Below, piece by piece: positions 34,150 to 42,620 of a stretch of 64,000 bases of DNA; the first letter of the stretch is position 1; the number at the start of each line of letters is the position of its first letter. Below the pieces are notes generated by a model. The model made no database searches and was not told the origin of the DNA. It saw only the letters and a program-made list of their open reading frames with translations. The stretch comes from Kingella denitrificans ATCC 33394 (GTDB lineage: Bacteria; Pseudomonadota; Gammaproteobacteria; Burkholderiales; Neisseriaceae). The translations under genes and the position numbers were made by a program. Location of the stretch: assembly GCF_000190695.1 (NCBI RefSeq), contig NZ_GL870929.1, forward strand, positions 1,831,249-1,895,248, given 5' to 3'.

Positions 34150-35403
34150 ATGACTATTAAATTTCTATCGTCTGATATTTTAACAAAAGAGCCTGTTGAG
34201 ATAACTATTGATAGTACAACAGATAATGAGCAACAACAGAAATATCAAGCACTATTACAAAAATCATTCAATCAGATTTTGGATGCAGAAAATATCCTTA
34301 TTCTTGCTGGTTCTGGAACATCGTTAACGTTTAATACAGACGAAGAAGGGCATGTAGCTCCTAGCATGTCAGATCTTTGGAATGCTTGTCGTGAAATGAA
34401 TGAAACAATTTTTGACGATATTAGAAATTATACAAAATACGATAAATTTGCCAGCAAGTGGAAAGATGAAAACGACAACACACAAATTGATTGCAATATC
34501 GAATTACTTTTATCCCTTTGCGACACTTTCTTATCTCTAAAAAGTCAACTATCTGAACGAAAATTAAAGCGATTAGAGAAATTCGTTGCCGATGCTAAAA
34601 ATAAAATATTAGAGAAAACGGATTTTACCGAGGATATTAAATACCCATCAAGTTGGCAACACCATGATAAACTTCTGCGCGTTTTTGGGAAAAGACAAAC
34701 CAAACAAAAACGTTTAAAAATATTTACGACCAATTACGATTTGGCATTTGAAACTTCCGCCTCAAATATTGGCATGACTGTTATAGATGGTTTTGAATAT
34801 TCCAGACCATATCGCTTCAATCCATCTTGGTTTCATTACGATATTGTTCACAGATCCCAAACTACCGATAAATCGAGTAGTTATCTGCCAAATGTATTTC
34901 ATCTTTATAAAATTCATGGTTCTGTTGATTGGATTAGAACCGAACAGGGTATTCAAAAAAGAAGAACCAATAAACAAGAAGGTGAGCCAGTTATTATCTA
35001 TCCAAGTAGCAATAAATACCAAACTTCTTATGAATCACCATATTTGGATATGATGTCTAGCCTGTTAAACTCAATTCAACAGCCTAAAACAGCTATTATA
35101 TGCTTGGGTTTTGGTTTTAACGATAAACATATAAACAATGCAATTACTATGGCATTAAGAACAAATCCTGAATTATTGCTAATGGTTGGAACACGTTCTT
35201 TATTTGATGAAAATGGTTCTTTCAATAAAGAAATAAGAAAGTTATTTATGGATGCCGTAAAAGTAGGAGATTCAAGAATTTCTCTTATAGATAGTAGTTT
35301 TGCTGATTTTGTTAATCTATTGCCGAAAAGAAACAAGGAAACACCTGAAGAAAATATATTCAAAGTATTCCAACAAATGGCAATGGGAGGCTCCCATGAT
35401 TGA
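34150..35403 (+). CDS. SIR2-domain defence protein (Sir2-HerA system)
   Basis: A 417-residue protein with a SIR2-like NAD-binding fold: LILAGSGTSLTF (about 50-61), FTTNYDLAFETSA (about 196) and the catalytic His region LYKIHGSVDW (about 253). The second half carries a C-terminal SIR2 portion with CLGFGFNDKHINNAI (about 318). In phage defence, such proteins deplete NAD+ after infection and work with a HerA ATPase. The HerA gene starts eight bases before this stop, which implies coupled translation. The gene is markedly AT-rich beside its GC-rich neighbours and has no DUS, both signs of acquisition. Confidence 0.9.
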   Translation: MTIKFLSSDILTKEPVEITIDSTTDNEQQQKYQALLQKSFNQILDAENILILAGSGTSLTFNTDEEGHVAPSMSDLWNACREMNETIFDDIRNYTKYDKFASKWKDENDNTQIDCNIELLLSLCDTFLSLKSQLSERKLKRLEKFVADAKNKILEKTDFTEDIKYPSSWQHHDKLLRVFGKRQTKQKRLKIFTTNYDLAFETSASNIGMTVIDGFEYSRPYRFNPSWFHYDIVHRSQTTDKSSSYLPNVFHLYKIHGSVDWIRTEQGIQKRRTNKQEGEPVIIYPSSNKYQTSYESPYLDMMSSLLNSIQQPKTAIICLGFGFNDKHINNAITMALRTNPELLLMVGTRSLFDENGSFNKEIRKLFMDAVKVGDSRISLIDSSFADFVNLLPKRNKETPEENIFKVFQQMAMGGSHD

Positions 35404-37120
35404 TTGGTTTTCACCGTATGATGCGCAACGAAGAGTTGGCAGCCTAATAGAAATTTCCGCTACGGAAGCTAAGATCAATTTAACTAAAGCTGGAACAGGT
35501 GAGCAAGTTTGGCTACTTGGCAACAAAATTCCGATTGGTGAAGTTAATGAATTTATCTTCATTGACTGTGGGCAGACTGCTATTTTAGGTCGTGTTATCA
35601 AGGTCTGGCTTGAAAACGGTGAAAGACTGAGTGTTGATAGCTTAGATGATTCTTATGCCAATAATAACCCGATAGGTCTGGTTCAATTATTGGTCAGCAT
35701 TGATGTTGAGACAGGTTTTAATCACAGAGGGATTAAACAATACCCTAAATTGGGGGCACAAATTTATGCGGCACATCCACAATTAGTGTCTTTACTCGCT
35801 GAAGGAAAAATCAATAACCAAAATGATGATATTCAATTACCCGTTGCCGAAATATCAGGTGATTCATCGGTTACAATACATTTAACGCCGGAAAAGCTAT
35901 TTTCCCGTCATTGCGCCGTATTGGGCTCAACAGGCGGCGGAAAAAGTTACACAATAGCAAATCTTATCAGCAATGTGCACCAACATGGCGGTAAGGTATT
36001 ACTGATAGGTGCAACCGGAGAATACGAAAATCTTCTTTGTGAAAGTTATTATGTCGGAGAACATCCTTATGCAACACTGCAAAATAAAGTAACTTATCCA
36101 CATTGGATGTTTACCGATTCCGATATAAGAGCTTTACTTAGACCGTCAGCTCAAAGCTAGGCTCCGAAGCTTGAAGAAGCAATTCGCAGTCTAAAAGTTG
36201 TTACGCAATATCATAATCAGCAAAACCATGAATTATCAATAACCCAAACATATAATTTAGAAAAGGCAGAAAAAGCCAAACAGCCTTTTGAAACAGCTGT
36301 TAGAAATATCCAACAAAATTTCTCAATTATCCCTTGGAAATTTTATGCGCTAGCAGAACAAATTATTGCAGAGTGTGTTTTCCCAACAGGCGGGACATAT
36401 CAAACACCTAACCCATCAATTTGGGGAAAACGAGCAGATAACGATGTAGGCTATTGTTTAAGTCTAATTTCTCGTATAAAAGCAATGCAAAATAACATTC
36501 ACTTGAAATGGATGTTGGACTGTGATTCTAGTCTAAAAACCATTCCAAGTATTATTGATAACTTATGCCAACCTTCAAATAAAATCGTACGATTAGATTT
36601 ATCTGCCGTTCCCTTTGAAGCAAATGCCAGAGAATTACTGGTTAATGCAATTGGCAGAAAATTGCTTGCTTGTGCGAGAGACAATCAAATCAGTCATGAA
36701 AATCCATTGCTCGTATTTATTGATGAATCACATCAATTTTTAAATAAATCTATTGGTGATGAAATCAGTAAAATGAATCTGACTGCTTTTGGCGATATTG
36801 CCAAAGAAGGTAGGAAATATGGATTAAATGTTGTTATTGCAACCCAAAGACCAAGAGATATTCCTGAAGATGTGCTAAGCCAAATCGGTACGCTTATTGT
36901 TCATCGCCTGACTAATGAAAAAGATCAGGATATTGTGAAAAAAGCCGTTGGCTCAATTGATAACAGGTCTGCCGCATTTCTACCTGTCTTAGGGCAAGGA
37001 GAAGCATTATTACTAGGCATTGATTTTCCTTTCCCTATGAAAGTCAAAATGAAGACACCTGATACCAAACCAAGCTCTCGGAGTGCATCCTTCTCTACAG
37101 TATGGAAAGTGAGTAGCTAA
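35396..37120 (+). pseudogene. HerA-type ATPase of the Sir2-HerA system, interrupted by an amber codon
   Basis: The full frame spans 574 sense codons split by TAG at 36158-36160 into 254 and 319 residues. The first part has the HerA N-terminal barrel (MIDWFSPYDAQRRVGSLIEIS) and Walker A GSTGGGKSYT (about 182). The second part, in the same frame, has Walker B LLVFIDESHQ and IATQRPRDIPEDVLSQIGT. Around the stop the protein reads RPSAQS-stop-APKLEEAI, where a glutamine codon CAG would fit, so one C-to-T change explains it. Without read-through the product lacks Walker B and would be inactive. An internal ATG at 36485 lacks a good ribosome site. The coupled overlap with SIR2 shows the pair was one operon. 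Confidence 0.88.
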
Positions 37121-37264
37121 ATAATTTAAATAAGAAAAGTCTGTGCATGTGTATGCTTTGCACATTCTATATTGTTGTGTTAAAGCAATGTCAGGCAAAA
37201 GCCAACAGATATTGCTTACAGACGACCTTTAAAGACTACCTGAAAACATTATCTTCTACGAAGC

Positions 37265-37310
37265 AAAAAAACAGCCTGCACGTTTAACACCATGTGCAGG
37301 CTGCTTTTTT
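37265..37310. terminator. Inverted DUS pair after the HerA gene
   Basis: ACAGCCTGCACG (one mismatch to DUS) and GTGCAGGCTGCTTTTTT form a hairpin ending in T. It is the first DUS-like structure right of the defence island. Confidence 0.6.
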
Positions 37311-37429
37311 AGAGTGGGTATGGCGGCGATACGCCATGCAAATCTTTAATACTGGAAACTTGAAGGGGTTTGCTCTCTCTCAGGATAAGGGGGTTCGGGT
37401 GCAGGCTGCTTTTAAATTTTCAGGTAGCC

Positions 37430-37469
37430 TTTCAGACGGCCTGAATATCTGTCCGAAGGCCGTCTGAAA
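37430..37469. terminator. Inverted pair of AGGCCGTCTGAA-type DUS
   Basis: TTTCAGACGGCCT and AGGCCGTCTGAAA pair around 14 bases. This is the classical Neisseria dialect, not the local one. Confidence 0.75.
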
Positions 37470-37578
37470 GCCTTATTGTTTCGCCGCCCCGCCTTGACGG
37501 CAGCTTCGTTTCGCTGCATTATGGCACAGCCGAAAGGCAATGATATTCCTTGTAATCCAATACATTAGGAGATAAAAC

Positions 37579-37941
37579 ATGACCGACGCACACAAAATCT
37601 ACACCGCATGGACGCAGATGTGGAACGGCCATCTTGATATTGCCGACGAATTGTTGTCGCCCCATTTCAAAGCGCACCTGACCGCCGACTCCACCCCGCC
37701 GCCCGCACCCGTTACCGACATTGCCAGCGCGAAGGCCTGGATTGCCACCATCCGCGCCAAAGCCGATTTGCATTACGAACTCGTGCTCGGCCCGTTTTGC
37801 GACGGCGACATGATTTCCGCCTATTGGCGCGTTACCGCCACGCTCGGCGACAAAACCGCCGTCAAAGTCGGCACGGATTTCCTGAAAGTCAAAGACGGTA
37901 AAATCACCGACTGCTGGACGATGAACAACAACGCCGCATAA
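37579..37941 (+). CDS. NTF2-like / SnoaL-type small protein
   Basis: A 120-residue single-domain protein with an NTF2-like pattern: an N-terminal helix (AHKIYTAWTQMWNGHLDIADELLSPHFKAHL) and a C-terminal beta-hairpin (VGTDFLKVKDGKITDCWTMNNN). It resembles ester-cyclase or ketosteroid-isomerase-like proteins often found with redox and detoxification genes, which is the case here. A GGAG ribosome site lies before the ATG. The substrate is unknown. Confidence 0.78.
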   Translation: MTDAHKIYTAWTQMWNGHLDIADELLSPHFKAHLTADSTPPPAPVTDIASAKAWIATIRAKADLHYELVLGPFCDGDMISAYWRVTATLGDKTAVKVGTDFLKVKDGKITDCWTMNNNAA

Positions 37942-37961
37942 AGCGAAGCCCGATGGGTTTC

Positions 37962-38006
37962 AAGCAGCCTGCACTTGGATTTTGCAAAGTGCAGGCTGCT
38001 TTTTTT
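37962..38006. terminator. Inverted DUS pair between convergent genes
   Basis: AAGCAGCCTGCACTT and AAGTGCAGGCTGCTTTTTT lie between the NTF2-like gene and the convergent carboxymuconolactone decarboxylase-like gene. Confidence 0.78.
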
Positions 38007-38029
38007 GCACGTTCGGCTTGTAGGCCAGG

Positions 38030-38494
38030 CTAAATCAGCCCTGCCTTCTCCAATCCCATCAGACCGTCCATGCTGCCTGCCGGGGTGGCAAAAGCCACGT
38101 TCAGGCGGTTCCAGACGTTGATGGTGTTGATGACGTGGGTCAACGCCACCAGTTCTTCTTCATCAAAATGGGCGCGTACCGCTGCGTAGTCCGCATCGCG
38201 GACACCTTGTTCGGAGATGCGGATCAAATTTTCCGCCCATTGCAGCGCGGCCCGTTCTTTTTCGGTAAACAGGGTTGATTCGTGCCAAACGGCCAAATGG
38301 TGCAGGCGCAGTTCTCGCTCGCCGTACAGCTTGGCTTCTTTGACGTGCATATCAACACAAAAAACGCAGCCGTTGATTTGTGAAACACGCAGTTTCACCA
38401 AATCTTTCAGGGTACTATCCAGCGTGAGGCTTGCTTCCAAGGCCAGCAGTGCCTTATAGGTATTAAGAGCATATTGGGAATAGTGCAAGCGCAT
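38030..38494 (-). CDS. Carboxymuconolactone decarboxylase-family (AhpD-like) protein
   Basis: A 154-residue all-helical protein with the AhpD-type redox motif CVFCVDMHVKEA (CxxCxxxH, about residues 43-54). Such proteins reduce peroxides or act as small alkylhydroperoxidases, although some are decarboxylases. LTHVINTINVWNRLNVAF near residue 120 is conserved in the family. It stands alone, with a Correia-like element 98 bases upstream. A redox role is likely because of the cysteine pair. Confidence 0.87.
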   Translation of the reverse strand: MRLHYSQYALNTYKALLALEASLTLDSTLKDLVKLRVSQINGCVFCVDMHVKEAKLYGERELRLHHLAVWHESTLFTEKERAALQWAENLIRISEQGVRDADYAAVRAHFDEEELVALTHVINTINVWNRLNVAFATPAGSMDGLMGLEKAGLI

Positions 38495-38568
38495 AAGTCC
38501 TCCAAATAAATGAATGAGCGGGTGGGAAATTTGGCCTATCGGAAGCCTTCTTTTTCAAGTGCAGGCTG

Positions 38569-38730
38569 CCATCAGTCAAAACTCTTGATTTTATAGTGGA
38601 TTAAAATAAAAATGAGACAAGGCGGCAACGCCCGCCGTGTACGGGTAGTACATAAGGGCGTTGGCAACGCCGTATCATTGCAATTTTAATCCACTATACC
38701 AACCGGGGAATGTCTGTGTTGCTGATTTTC
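38569..38730. repeat. DUS-linked dispersed repeat split by a Correia-like element
   Basis: The left part GTGCAGGCTGCCATCAG...CTTGATT (38569-38591) and the right part CCAACCGGGGAATGTCTG (from 38699) together resemble the repeats at 49958 and 57819. The Correia-like copy 3 sits exactly between them. Confidence 0.4.
38592..38698. repeat. Correia-like repeat element, copy 3
   Basis: A 107-bp element with TATAGTGGATTAAAAT ends. Its core differs from the other three copies (GGCGGCAACGCCCGCCGTGT), so it is the most diverged copy. Confidence 0.85.
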
Positions 38731-38736
38731 AGGCGT

Positions 38737-39402
38737 TTATTCAATCCAATCAACCACATCGTCTACTGCCTGCCGCGTTTTGGCGCGCTTGGGTTCGCCT
38801 GCGCGATAGCCAAACGCCGCCATGACGCTGACGCGGTATTCGTCAAGATTGATTAAACCTTTTTCCAACAGCAGTTTTTCCACATTTTCTTTTTGAAAGC
38901 CTTCCATCGGCGTGGAATCCACACCAATCAACGCGGCAGCGGTCATCATATTCGCCAACGCGATATAGGTTTGCTTGGCTGCCCAGTCGTTAAATGCGCG
39001 CGGATTATCGGCAATGGCAAAATCGGTTTCGGCAAACTGTTTGAAAAATTTTTGTATCATTCCAACGGTTTCAGACGGCATTCCATGCACGCTGCCCCAG
39101 ATTTTTTCTTCATAATCCGCCTGCATGGCAGCCTGCGTGCGCGCCAACAAAATCACAAAATGGCTGCAATCCATGATTTTTTCCGCCGCGCCCCATGCGA
39201 TGCCGCGCAACTCTTCGCGCAGCGCAGGGTTTTGCACCACCAAAAACCGCCAAGGTTCCAGCCCGAACGAACTGGGCGACAGGCGTGCGGTTTCCAGAAT
39301 ATAAGCAAAATCATCGGCAGGGATTTTCTTCGCCGCATCATAACTTTTGCAGGCGTGGCGGAAACGGAAGGCGTTTAAAACGGCTTGTTTATTGGCAAAC
39401 AT
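38737..39402 (-). CDS. Nitroreductase-family NAD(P)H-dependent oxidoreductase
   Basis: A 221-residue FMN-dependent nitroreductase. It shows RHACKSYDAAKKIPADDFAYILETARLSPSSFGLEPWRFLVVQNP (about 16-59, the FMN-phosphate site RxxxR/K region and SPSS loop) and, later, DSTPMEGFQKENVEKLL (about 162) and a C-terminal VMAAFGYRAGEPKRAKTRQ. Enzymes of this family reduce nitro compounds and quinones. It diverges from a marR gene, with two 20-bp operators in the shared promoter, and is very probably repressed by that regulator. Confidence 0.92.
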   Translation of the reverse strand: MFANKQAVLNAFRFRHACKSYDAAKKIPADDFAYILETARLSPSSFGLEPWRFLVVQNPALREELRGIAWGAAEKIMDCSHFVILLARTQAAMQADYEEKIWGSVHGMPSETVGMIQKFFKQFAETDFAIADNPRAFNDWAAKQTYIALANMMTAAALIGVDSTPMEGFQKENVEKLLLEKGLINLDEYRVSVMAAFGYRAGEPKRAKTRQAVDDVVDWIE

Positions 39403-39418
39403 GGTTTTTTCTGTAAAT

Positions 39419-39438
39419 TTATCTTGACTTCAAGTTAA
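39419..39438. promoter_or_regulatory. MarR-type operator 3 (nitroreductase side)
   Basis: A perfect TTANCTTGANNTCAAGNTAA palindrome 17 bases upstream of the nitroreductase start. Confidence 0.8.
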
Positions 39439-39451
39439 ATATAAATGGAGA

Positions 39452-39471
39452 TTAACTTGAAGTCAAGATAA
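39452..39471. promoter_or_regulatory. MarR-type operator 4 (marR side)
   Basis: A perfect copy of the palindrome 35 bases upstream of the marR start. Its centre is 33 bases from operator 3. Confidence 0.8.
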
Positions 39472-39505
39472 AATAATCGCCATTGAAAACCGAACGGAGC
39501 ATTCT

Positions 39506-40003
39506 ATGACCGAACACCTTGATGCAGCCGCCCGCGCCATTGCCCAATGGAAGCAGGAACTGCCTGAATTGGCCGCCGAAAATATGCTGTTAATCGGCCG
39601 TCTGAAACGCGCCGCTGCCGTCATCGCGCGCGAATTGGAAAAAATTTACGGAGAATACGGTTTAACCGAAGGCTCGTTCGATGTGCTGGCCACTTTGCGC
39701 CGCAGTGGCGCGCCTTATACGCTGACCCCGACCGAGCTGTTCTCATCGCTGATGGTAACGTCCGGCACCATGACCACGCGCCTGAAAAATCTGGAAAACC
39801 AAGGCTTAATTGACCGCCTGCCCAATCCAGACGATGCCCGCAGCCTGCTGGTCCGCCTGACGGATAAAGGCAAAGAATTGATTGAAAAAGCCGTGTTCCC
39901 GCATGTGGAAAACGAAAAGCGGCTGCTGGAAAAGCTGGATGCGGACACCCGCACGCAACTCGAACAAGGATTGGCGGCATGGCTGAGGGCTTTGGAGACG
40001 TGA
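39506..40003 (+). CDS. MarR-family transcriptional regulator
   Basis: A 165-residue winged-helix regulator. It has the dimerisation helix (LIGRLKRAAAVIARELEKIYGEYGLTEGSFDVLATLRR, about 26-63), the recognition region LTPTELFSSLMVTSGTMTTRLKNLENQGLI (about 74-103) and the wing DRLPNPDDARSLLVRLTDKG (about 104-123). MarR proteins typically repress a divergent gene and themselves and let go when bound to a ligand or oxidised. No cysteine is present, so ligand binding is more likely than thiol oxidation. The divergent nitroreductase and the exporter at 33040-33894 share its likely operators. Confidence 0.93.
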   Translation: MTEHLDAAARAIAQWKQELPELAAENMLLIGRLKRAAAVIARELEKIYGEYGLTEGSFDVLATLRRSGAPYTLTPTELFSSLMVTSGTMTTRLKNLENQGLIDRLPNPDDARSLLVRLTDKGKELIEKAVFPHVENEKRLLEKLDADTRTQLEQGLAAWLRALET

Positions 40004-40034
40004 AGGCCGTCTGAAAACATAAAGTCGGCACAAT

Positions 40035-40080
40035 AAAAAGCAGCCTGCACTTTGTTTGCCAAATGTGCAGGCTGCTTTTT
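40035..40080. terminator. Inverted DUS pair after marR
   Basis: AAAAAGCAGCCTGCAC and GTGCAGGCTGCTTTTT form a hairpin about 30 bases beyond the marR stop. Confidence 0.75.
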
Positions 40081-40176
40081 CTGCCCGAACTGCAATCCCA
40101 TCAATAATCGGGTCGCTTTCACCTAGGTCTTTCCCTAAACTTGAGCCGTTTTCAACAGCAATACTGGGAAAAGACT

Positions 40177-40938
40177 ATGTCAAACCTATTGGATTTAAAA
40201 GATAAAACAGCCGCCGTCATAGGTGCGTCGTCAGGCATCGGGCGCGCAGTTTCGCTACTGTTGGCGGAACACGGTGCCAATGTTGTTTTGTGTGCCCGCC
40301 GTACCGACAAACTGGAAGAAACCGCCGCCCTGATTCGTGCACAAGGCGGACGGGCGGTTACCGTGGCAGGCGATGCGGTGTTGCCTGAAACGCACGAAAC
40401 GGTTGTCCGCACGGCGCAGCGCGAGTTCGGCGGCTTGGACATCGCAATCAACAATGCAGGCATGCTTGGTGCGTACAAGCCTCTGGCGGAGCTTTCTCCC
40501 GAAGAATGGCGGGCTACGCTGGACGGCAATCTGACTGCCGCCTTCCTCGGCGCACGCAGCCAAATCCCCGCCATGCTGGCACGCGGCGGCGGTGCGATGG
40601 TATTCACGTCCAGCTTTGTCGGCACCAGTTGCGCCCTGCCGAACATGGGTGCATACGGCTGTGCCAAAGCCGCACTTTCCGCATTGGCCAAAAGCATTAC
40701 CGCCGATTACGCCGCCCAAGGCATCCGCGCCAACGCCCTGCTGCCCGGCGGCTCGGACACGGAAATGATGTCTGCCGACCCTCAACAGCGCGCGTGGGCA
40801 GAAGGGCTGCACGCGGTCAAACGCATTGCCCGCCCGGAAGAAATCGCTGCCGCGATTTTATTTTTGGTCAGCCCGATGAGCAGTTTTATCACGGGTGCGG
40901 CAATATCTGCGGATGGGGGAAATTCGGCGGTAAAATAG
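40177..40938 (+). CDS. SDR-family oxidoreductase
   Basis: A 253-residue classical short-chain dehydrogenase/reductase. It has the cofactor motif GASSGIGRAVSLLL (about residues 17-30), NNAGML (about 92), the catalytic Ser in FTSSFVGTS (about 145), YGCAKAALSALAKS with Tyr and Lys (about 160) and the C-terminal FLVSPMSSFITGAAISADGG. The substrate is not predictable. The ATG at 40177 is chosen because it starts just before the Rossmann fold. It lies downstream of marR in the stress-gene region but has its own DUS-bounded unit. Confidence 0.92.
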   Translation: MSNLLDLKDKTAAVIGASSGIGRAVSLLLAEHGANVVLCARRTDKLEETAALIRAQGGRAVTVAGDAVLPETHETVVRTAQREFGGLDIAINNAGMLGAYKPLAELSPEEWRATLDGNLTAAFLGARSQIPAMLARGGGAMVFTSSFVGTSCALPNMGAYGCAKAALSALAKSITADYAAQGIRANALLPGGSDTEMMSADPQQRAWAEGLHAVKRIARPEEIAAAILFLVSPMSSFITGAAISADGGNSAVK

Positions 40939-40961
40939 GTTTTCAGACGGTCTGAAAGCGT

Positions 40962-41009
40962 AAAAAAGCAGCCTGCACTTTGTGTTGTGAATGTGCAGGC
41001 TGCTTTTTT
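40962..41009. terminator. Inverted DUS pair after the SDR gene
   Basis: AAAAAAGCAGCCTGCAC and GTGCAGGCTGCTTTTTT form a hairpin between the SDR and Ogt/Ada-like genes. Confidence 0.75.
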
Positions 41010-41076
41010 ATGCCCGAACCGCAACCCCATCAACAATCGGGTCGCCACCCGGCTGCTTTGTGCGTATCCTAACGCT

Positions 41077-41931
41077 ATGAAACTTCAAAACAACTCCATG
41101 TCCCCGAATCAAACCCGCCAATTCCTCCGCATTGCCCGCGCCATCGAATACCTTTACGACCATGCCGCCGAGCAGCCCGATTTGGCGCAAGTGGCGGCGG
41201 CAGTGCACGTCAGTCCCGAGCACTTGCAGCGCGAATTTTCCGCATGGGCGGGCATCAGCCCGAAAAAAATGCTGCAACACATCAGCATCAGCCGCGCCAA
41301 AGCCGCCCTGAAAAACAGCGAAAGCGTGGCGGAAGCGGCGCACAGCGGCGGACTGAGCGGCACGGGGCGGCTGCACGACTTATTTGTCGGCATCGAAAAA
41401 ATGACTCCGGGTGAATACAAAAACGGCGGAGCAGGCCTGCAAATCCATTACAGCCTGATTCCCGGCCCCTTCGGCGACCTGTTGGCAGCGGCAACAGACA
41501 AAGGCATCTGCTTCATGCGTTTTTCAGACGACCCCTCCGCCGCACTGGACGAATTGCGCGCCGAATATCCGAACGCTCGCCTAACCGAACGGGAAACCGC
41601 ATTCCACCGACAAGCCGCCGATATCTTCCGCACACAGCGCGGCTGCGTTACCCTGCACATCAAAGGTACACCCTTCCAGCTCAAAGTGTGGCAGGCCTTG
41701 CTCGATATTCCCGCAGGCAGCCTGCAAAGCTACGGCACGGTGGCGCAGCGCATGGGTTCGCCCACCGCCGCGCGTGCCGTAGGGACAGCCATCGGGCAGA
41801 ATCCCGTTGCATTACTCATCCCCTGCCACCGCGTTATCCGCGAAAGCGGCATCATCGGCGGCTACCGCTGGCAACGCGGGCGCAAAATGGCGATATTGGC
41901 GCACGAATTGGGAGACACTGATGACGCTTGA
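41077..41931 (+). CDS. Ada-like protein: AraC-type HTH plus methylated-DNA-cysteine methyltransferase
   Basis: A 284-residue protein with an AraC-type helix-turn-helix (about residues 20-115, VAAAVHVSPEHLQREFSAWAGISPKKML) fused to an Ogt/MGMT domain with the active-site motif PCHRV (Cys about 250) and the following GGYRWQRGRKMAIL. E. coli Ada has in addition an N-terminal zinc domain that senses methyl phosphotriesters; here it is absent, so sensing must differ or be lost. It repairs O6-methylguanine and O4-methylthymine by suicide transfer. The alkB gene starts inside its last codons, so the two form an operon. Confidence 0.92.
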   Translation: MKLQNNSMSPNQTRQFLRIARAIEYLYDHAAEQPDLAQVAAAVHVSPEHLQREFSAWAGISPKKMLQHISISRAKAALKNSESVAEAAHSGGLSGTGRLHDLFVGIEKMTPGEYKNGGAGLQIHYSLIPGPFGDLLAAATDKGICFMRFSDDPSAALDELRAEYPNARLTERETAFHRQAADIFRTQRGCVTLHIKGTPFQLKVWQALLDIPAGSLQSYGTVAQRMGSPTAARAVGTAIGQNPVALLIPCHRVIRESGIIGGYRWQRGRKMAILAHELGDTDDA

Positions 41932-42547
41932 CCTCTTCCCCGAAACCGCCAACCCGCACGCCAACCTTCTGCCCTACGACGGCATCGTCAGCGATTTCGG
42001 ACGGATTTTCACCATCGCCGAAGCTGACCGTTATTTTGAAATTTTGCAGCGTGATATTCCCTGGCGGCACGACGAAGCCGTGATATCCGGCAAGCACATC
42101 ATCACTGCCCGCGAAGTCGCGTGGTACGGCGACACGTCCTACAACTACGGTTATTCCGGCACAAACCGCATCGCCCTGCCGTGGGGCGGCATCTTGCCCG
42201 AACTCAAAAACCGCGTGGAAGCCGCCATCGCCGACATCTGCCCCACCCGCTTCAACTCCTGCCTGCTCAACCGCTACAACAACGGCAACGAAGGCATGGC
42301 GTGGCACAGCGATGAAGGACAAGGTCTAGCCAAAGACAGCGCCATCGCCTCCCTCAGCCTCGGCGCAACGCGCAAATTCGCCTTCAAACACAAAGAAAGC
42401 AAGGAAAAACGCGAAATGTGGCTGGAACACGGCCAGCTTATCGTCATGCATGGCGAAACGCAGAAACACTGGCTGCACACCATCCTGAAAAGCACCCGCA
42501 TCCAAGAGCCGCGGATTAATCTGACGTTTCGGGTGATGGCGGGATGA
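41921..42547 (+). CDS. alkB: AlkB-family 2-oxoglutarate/Fe(II) DNA dioxygenase
   Basis: A 208-residue repair dioxygenase that removes methyl groups from 1-methyladenine and 3-methylcytosine. The iron ligands are visible in HSDEGQ (HxD, about residues 128-130) and the later His in KHWLHTIL (about 186), with the 2-oxoglutarate-binding RINLTFR near the end. NSCLLNRYNNGNEGMAW precedes the first His. It overlaps the ada-like gene by 11 bases in another frame, so translation is probably coupled. Confidence 0.93.
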   Translation: MTLDLFPETANPHANLLPYDGIVSDFGRIFTIAEADRYFEILQRDIPWRHDEAVISGKHIITAREVAWYGDTSYNYGYSGTNRIALPWGGILPELKNRVEAAIADICPTRFNSCLLNRYNNGNEGMAWHSDEGQGLAKDSAIASLSLGATRKFAFKHKESKEKREMWLEHGQLIVMHGETQKHWLHTILKSTRIQEPRINLTFRVMAG

Positions 42548-42572
42548 AGGGGAAGAAGCCGTCTGAAAACTG

Positions 42573-42616
42573 AAAAGCAGCCTGCACTTCAAATTTCAAA
42601 GTGCAGGCTACTTTTT
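42573..42616. terminator. Inverted DUS pair after alkB
   Basis: AAAAGCAGCCTGCACTTC pairs with a partner in which the last part has changed to GTGCAGGCTACTTTTTT (one mismatch). A Correia-like element follows directly. Confidence 0.65.
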
Positions 42617-42620
42617 TCAA

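Larger units (their letters stand above)
37121..37578. other. Intergenic gap with several DUS pairs and a shared small repeat
   Basis: About 460 bases without a gene. Inside are a DUS hairpin (37265-37310), a 45-bp unit shared with 27050-27093 (37294-37338), a single DUS near 37399 and an inverted pair of the AGGCCGTCTGAA dialect (37430-37469). The AT-rich island ends within its left part. Confidence 0.7.

Noticed and set aside
36485..37120. The second HerA part as an independent gene
   Set aside because: Its ATG has no convincing ribosome site, and it lacks Walker A; it continues the interrupted HerA frame.
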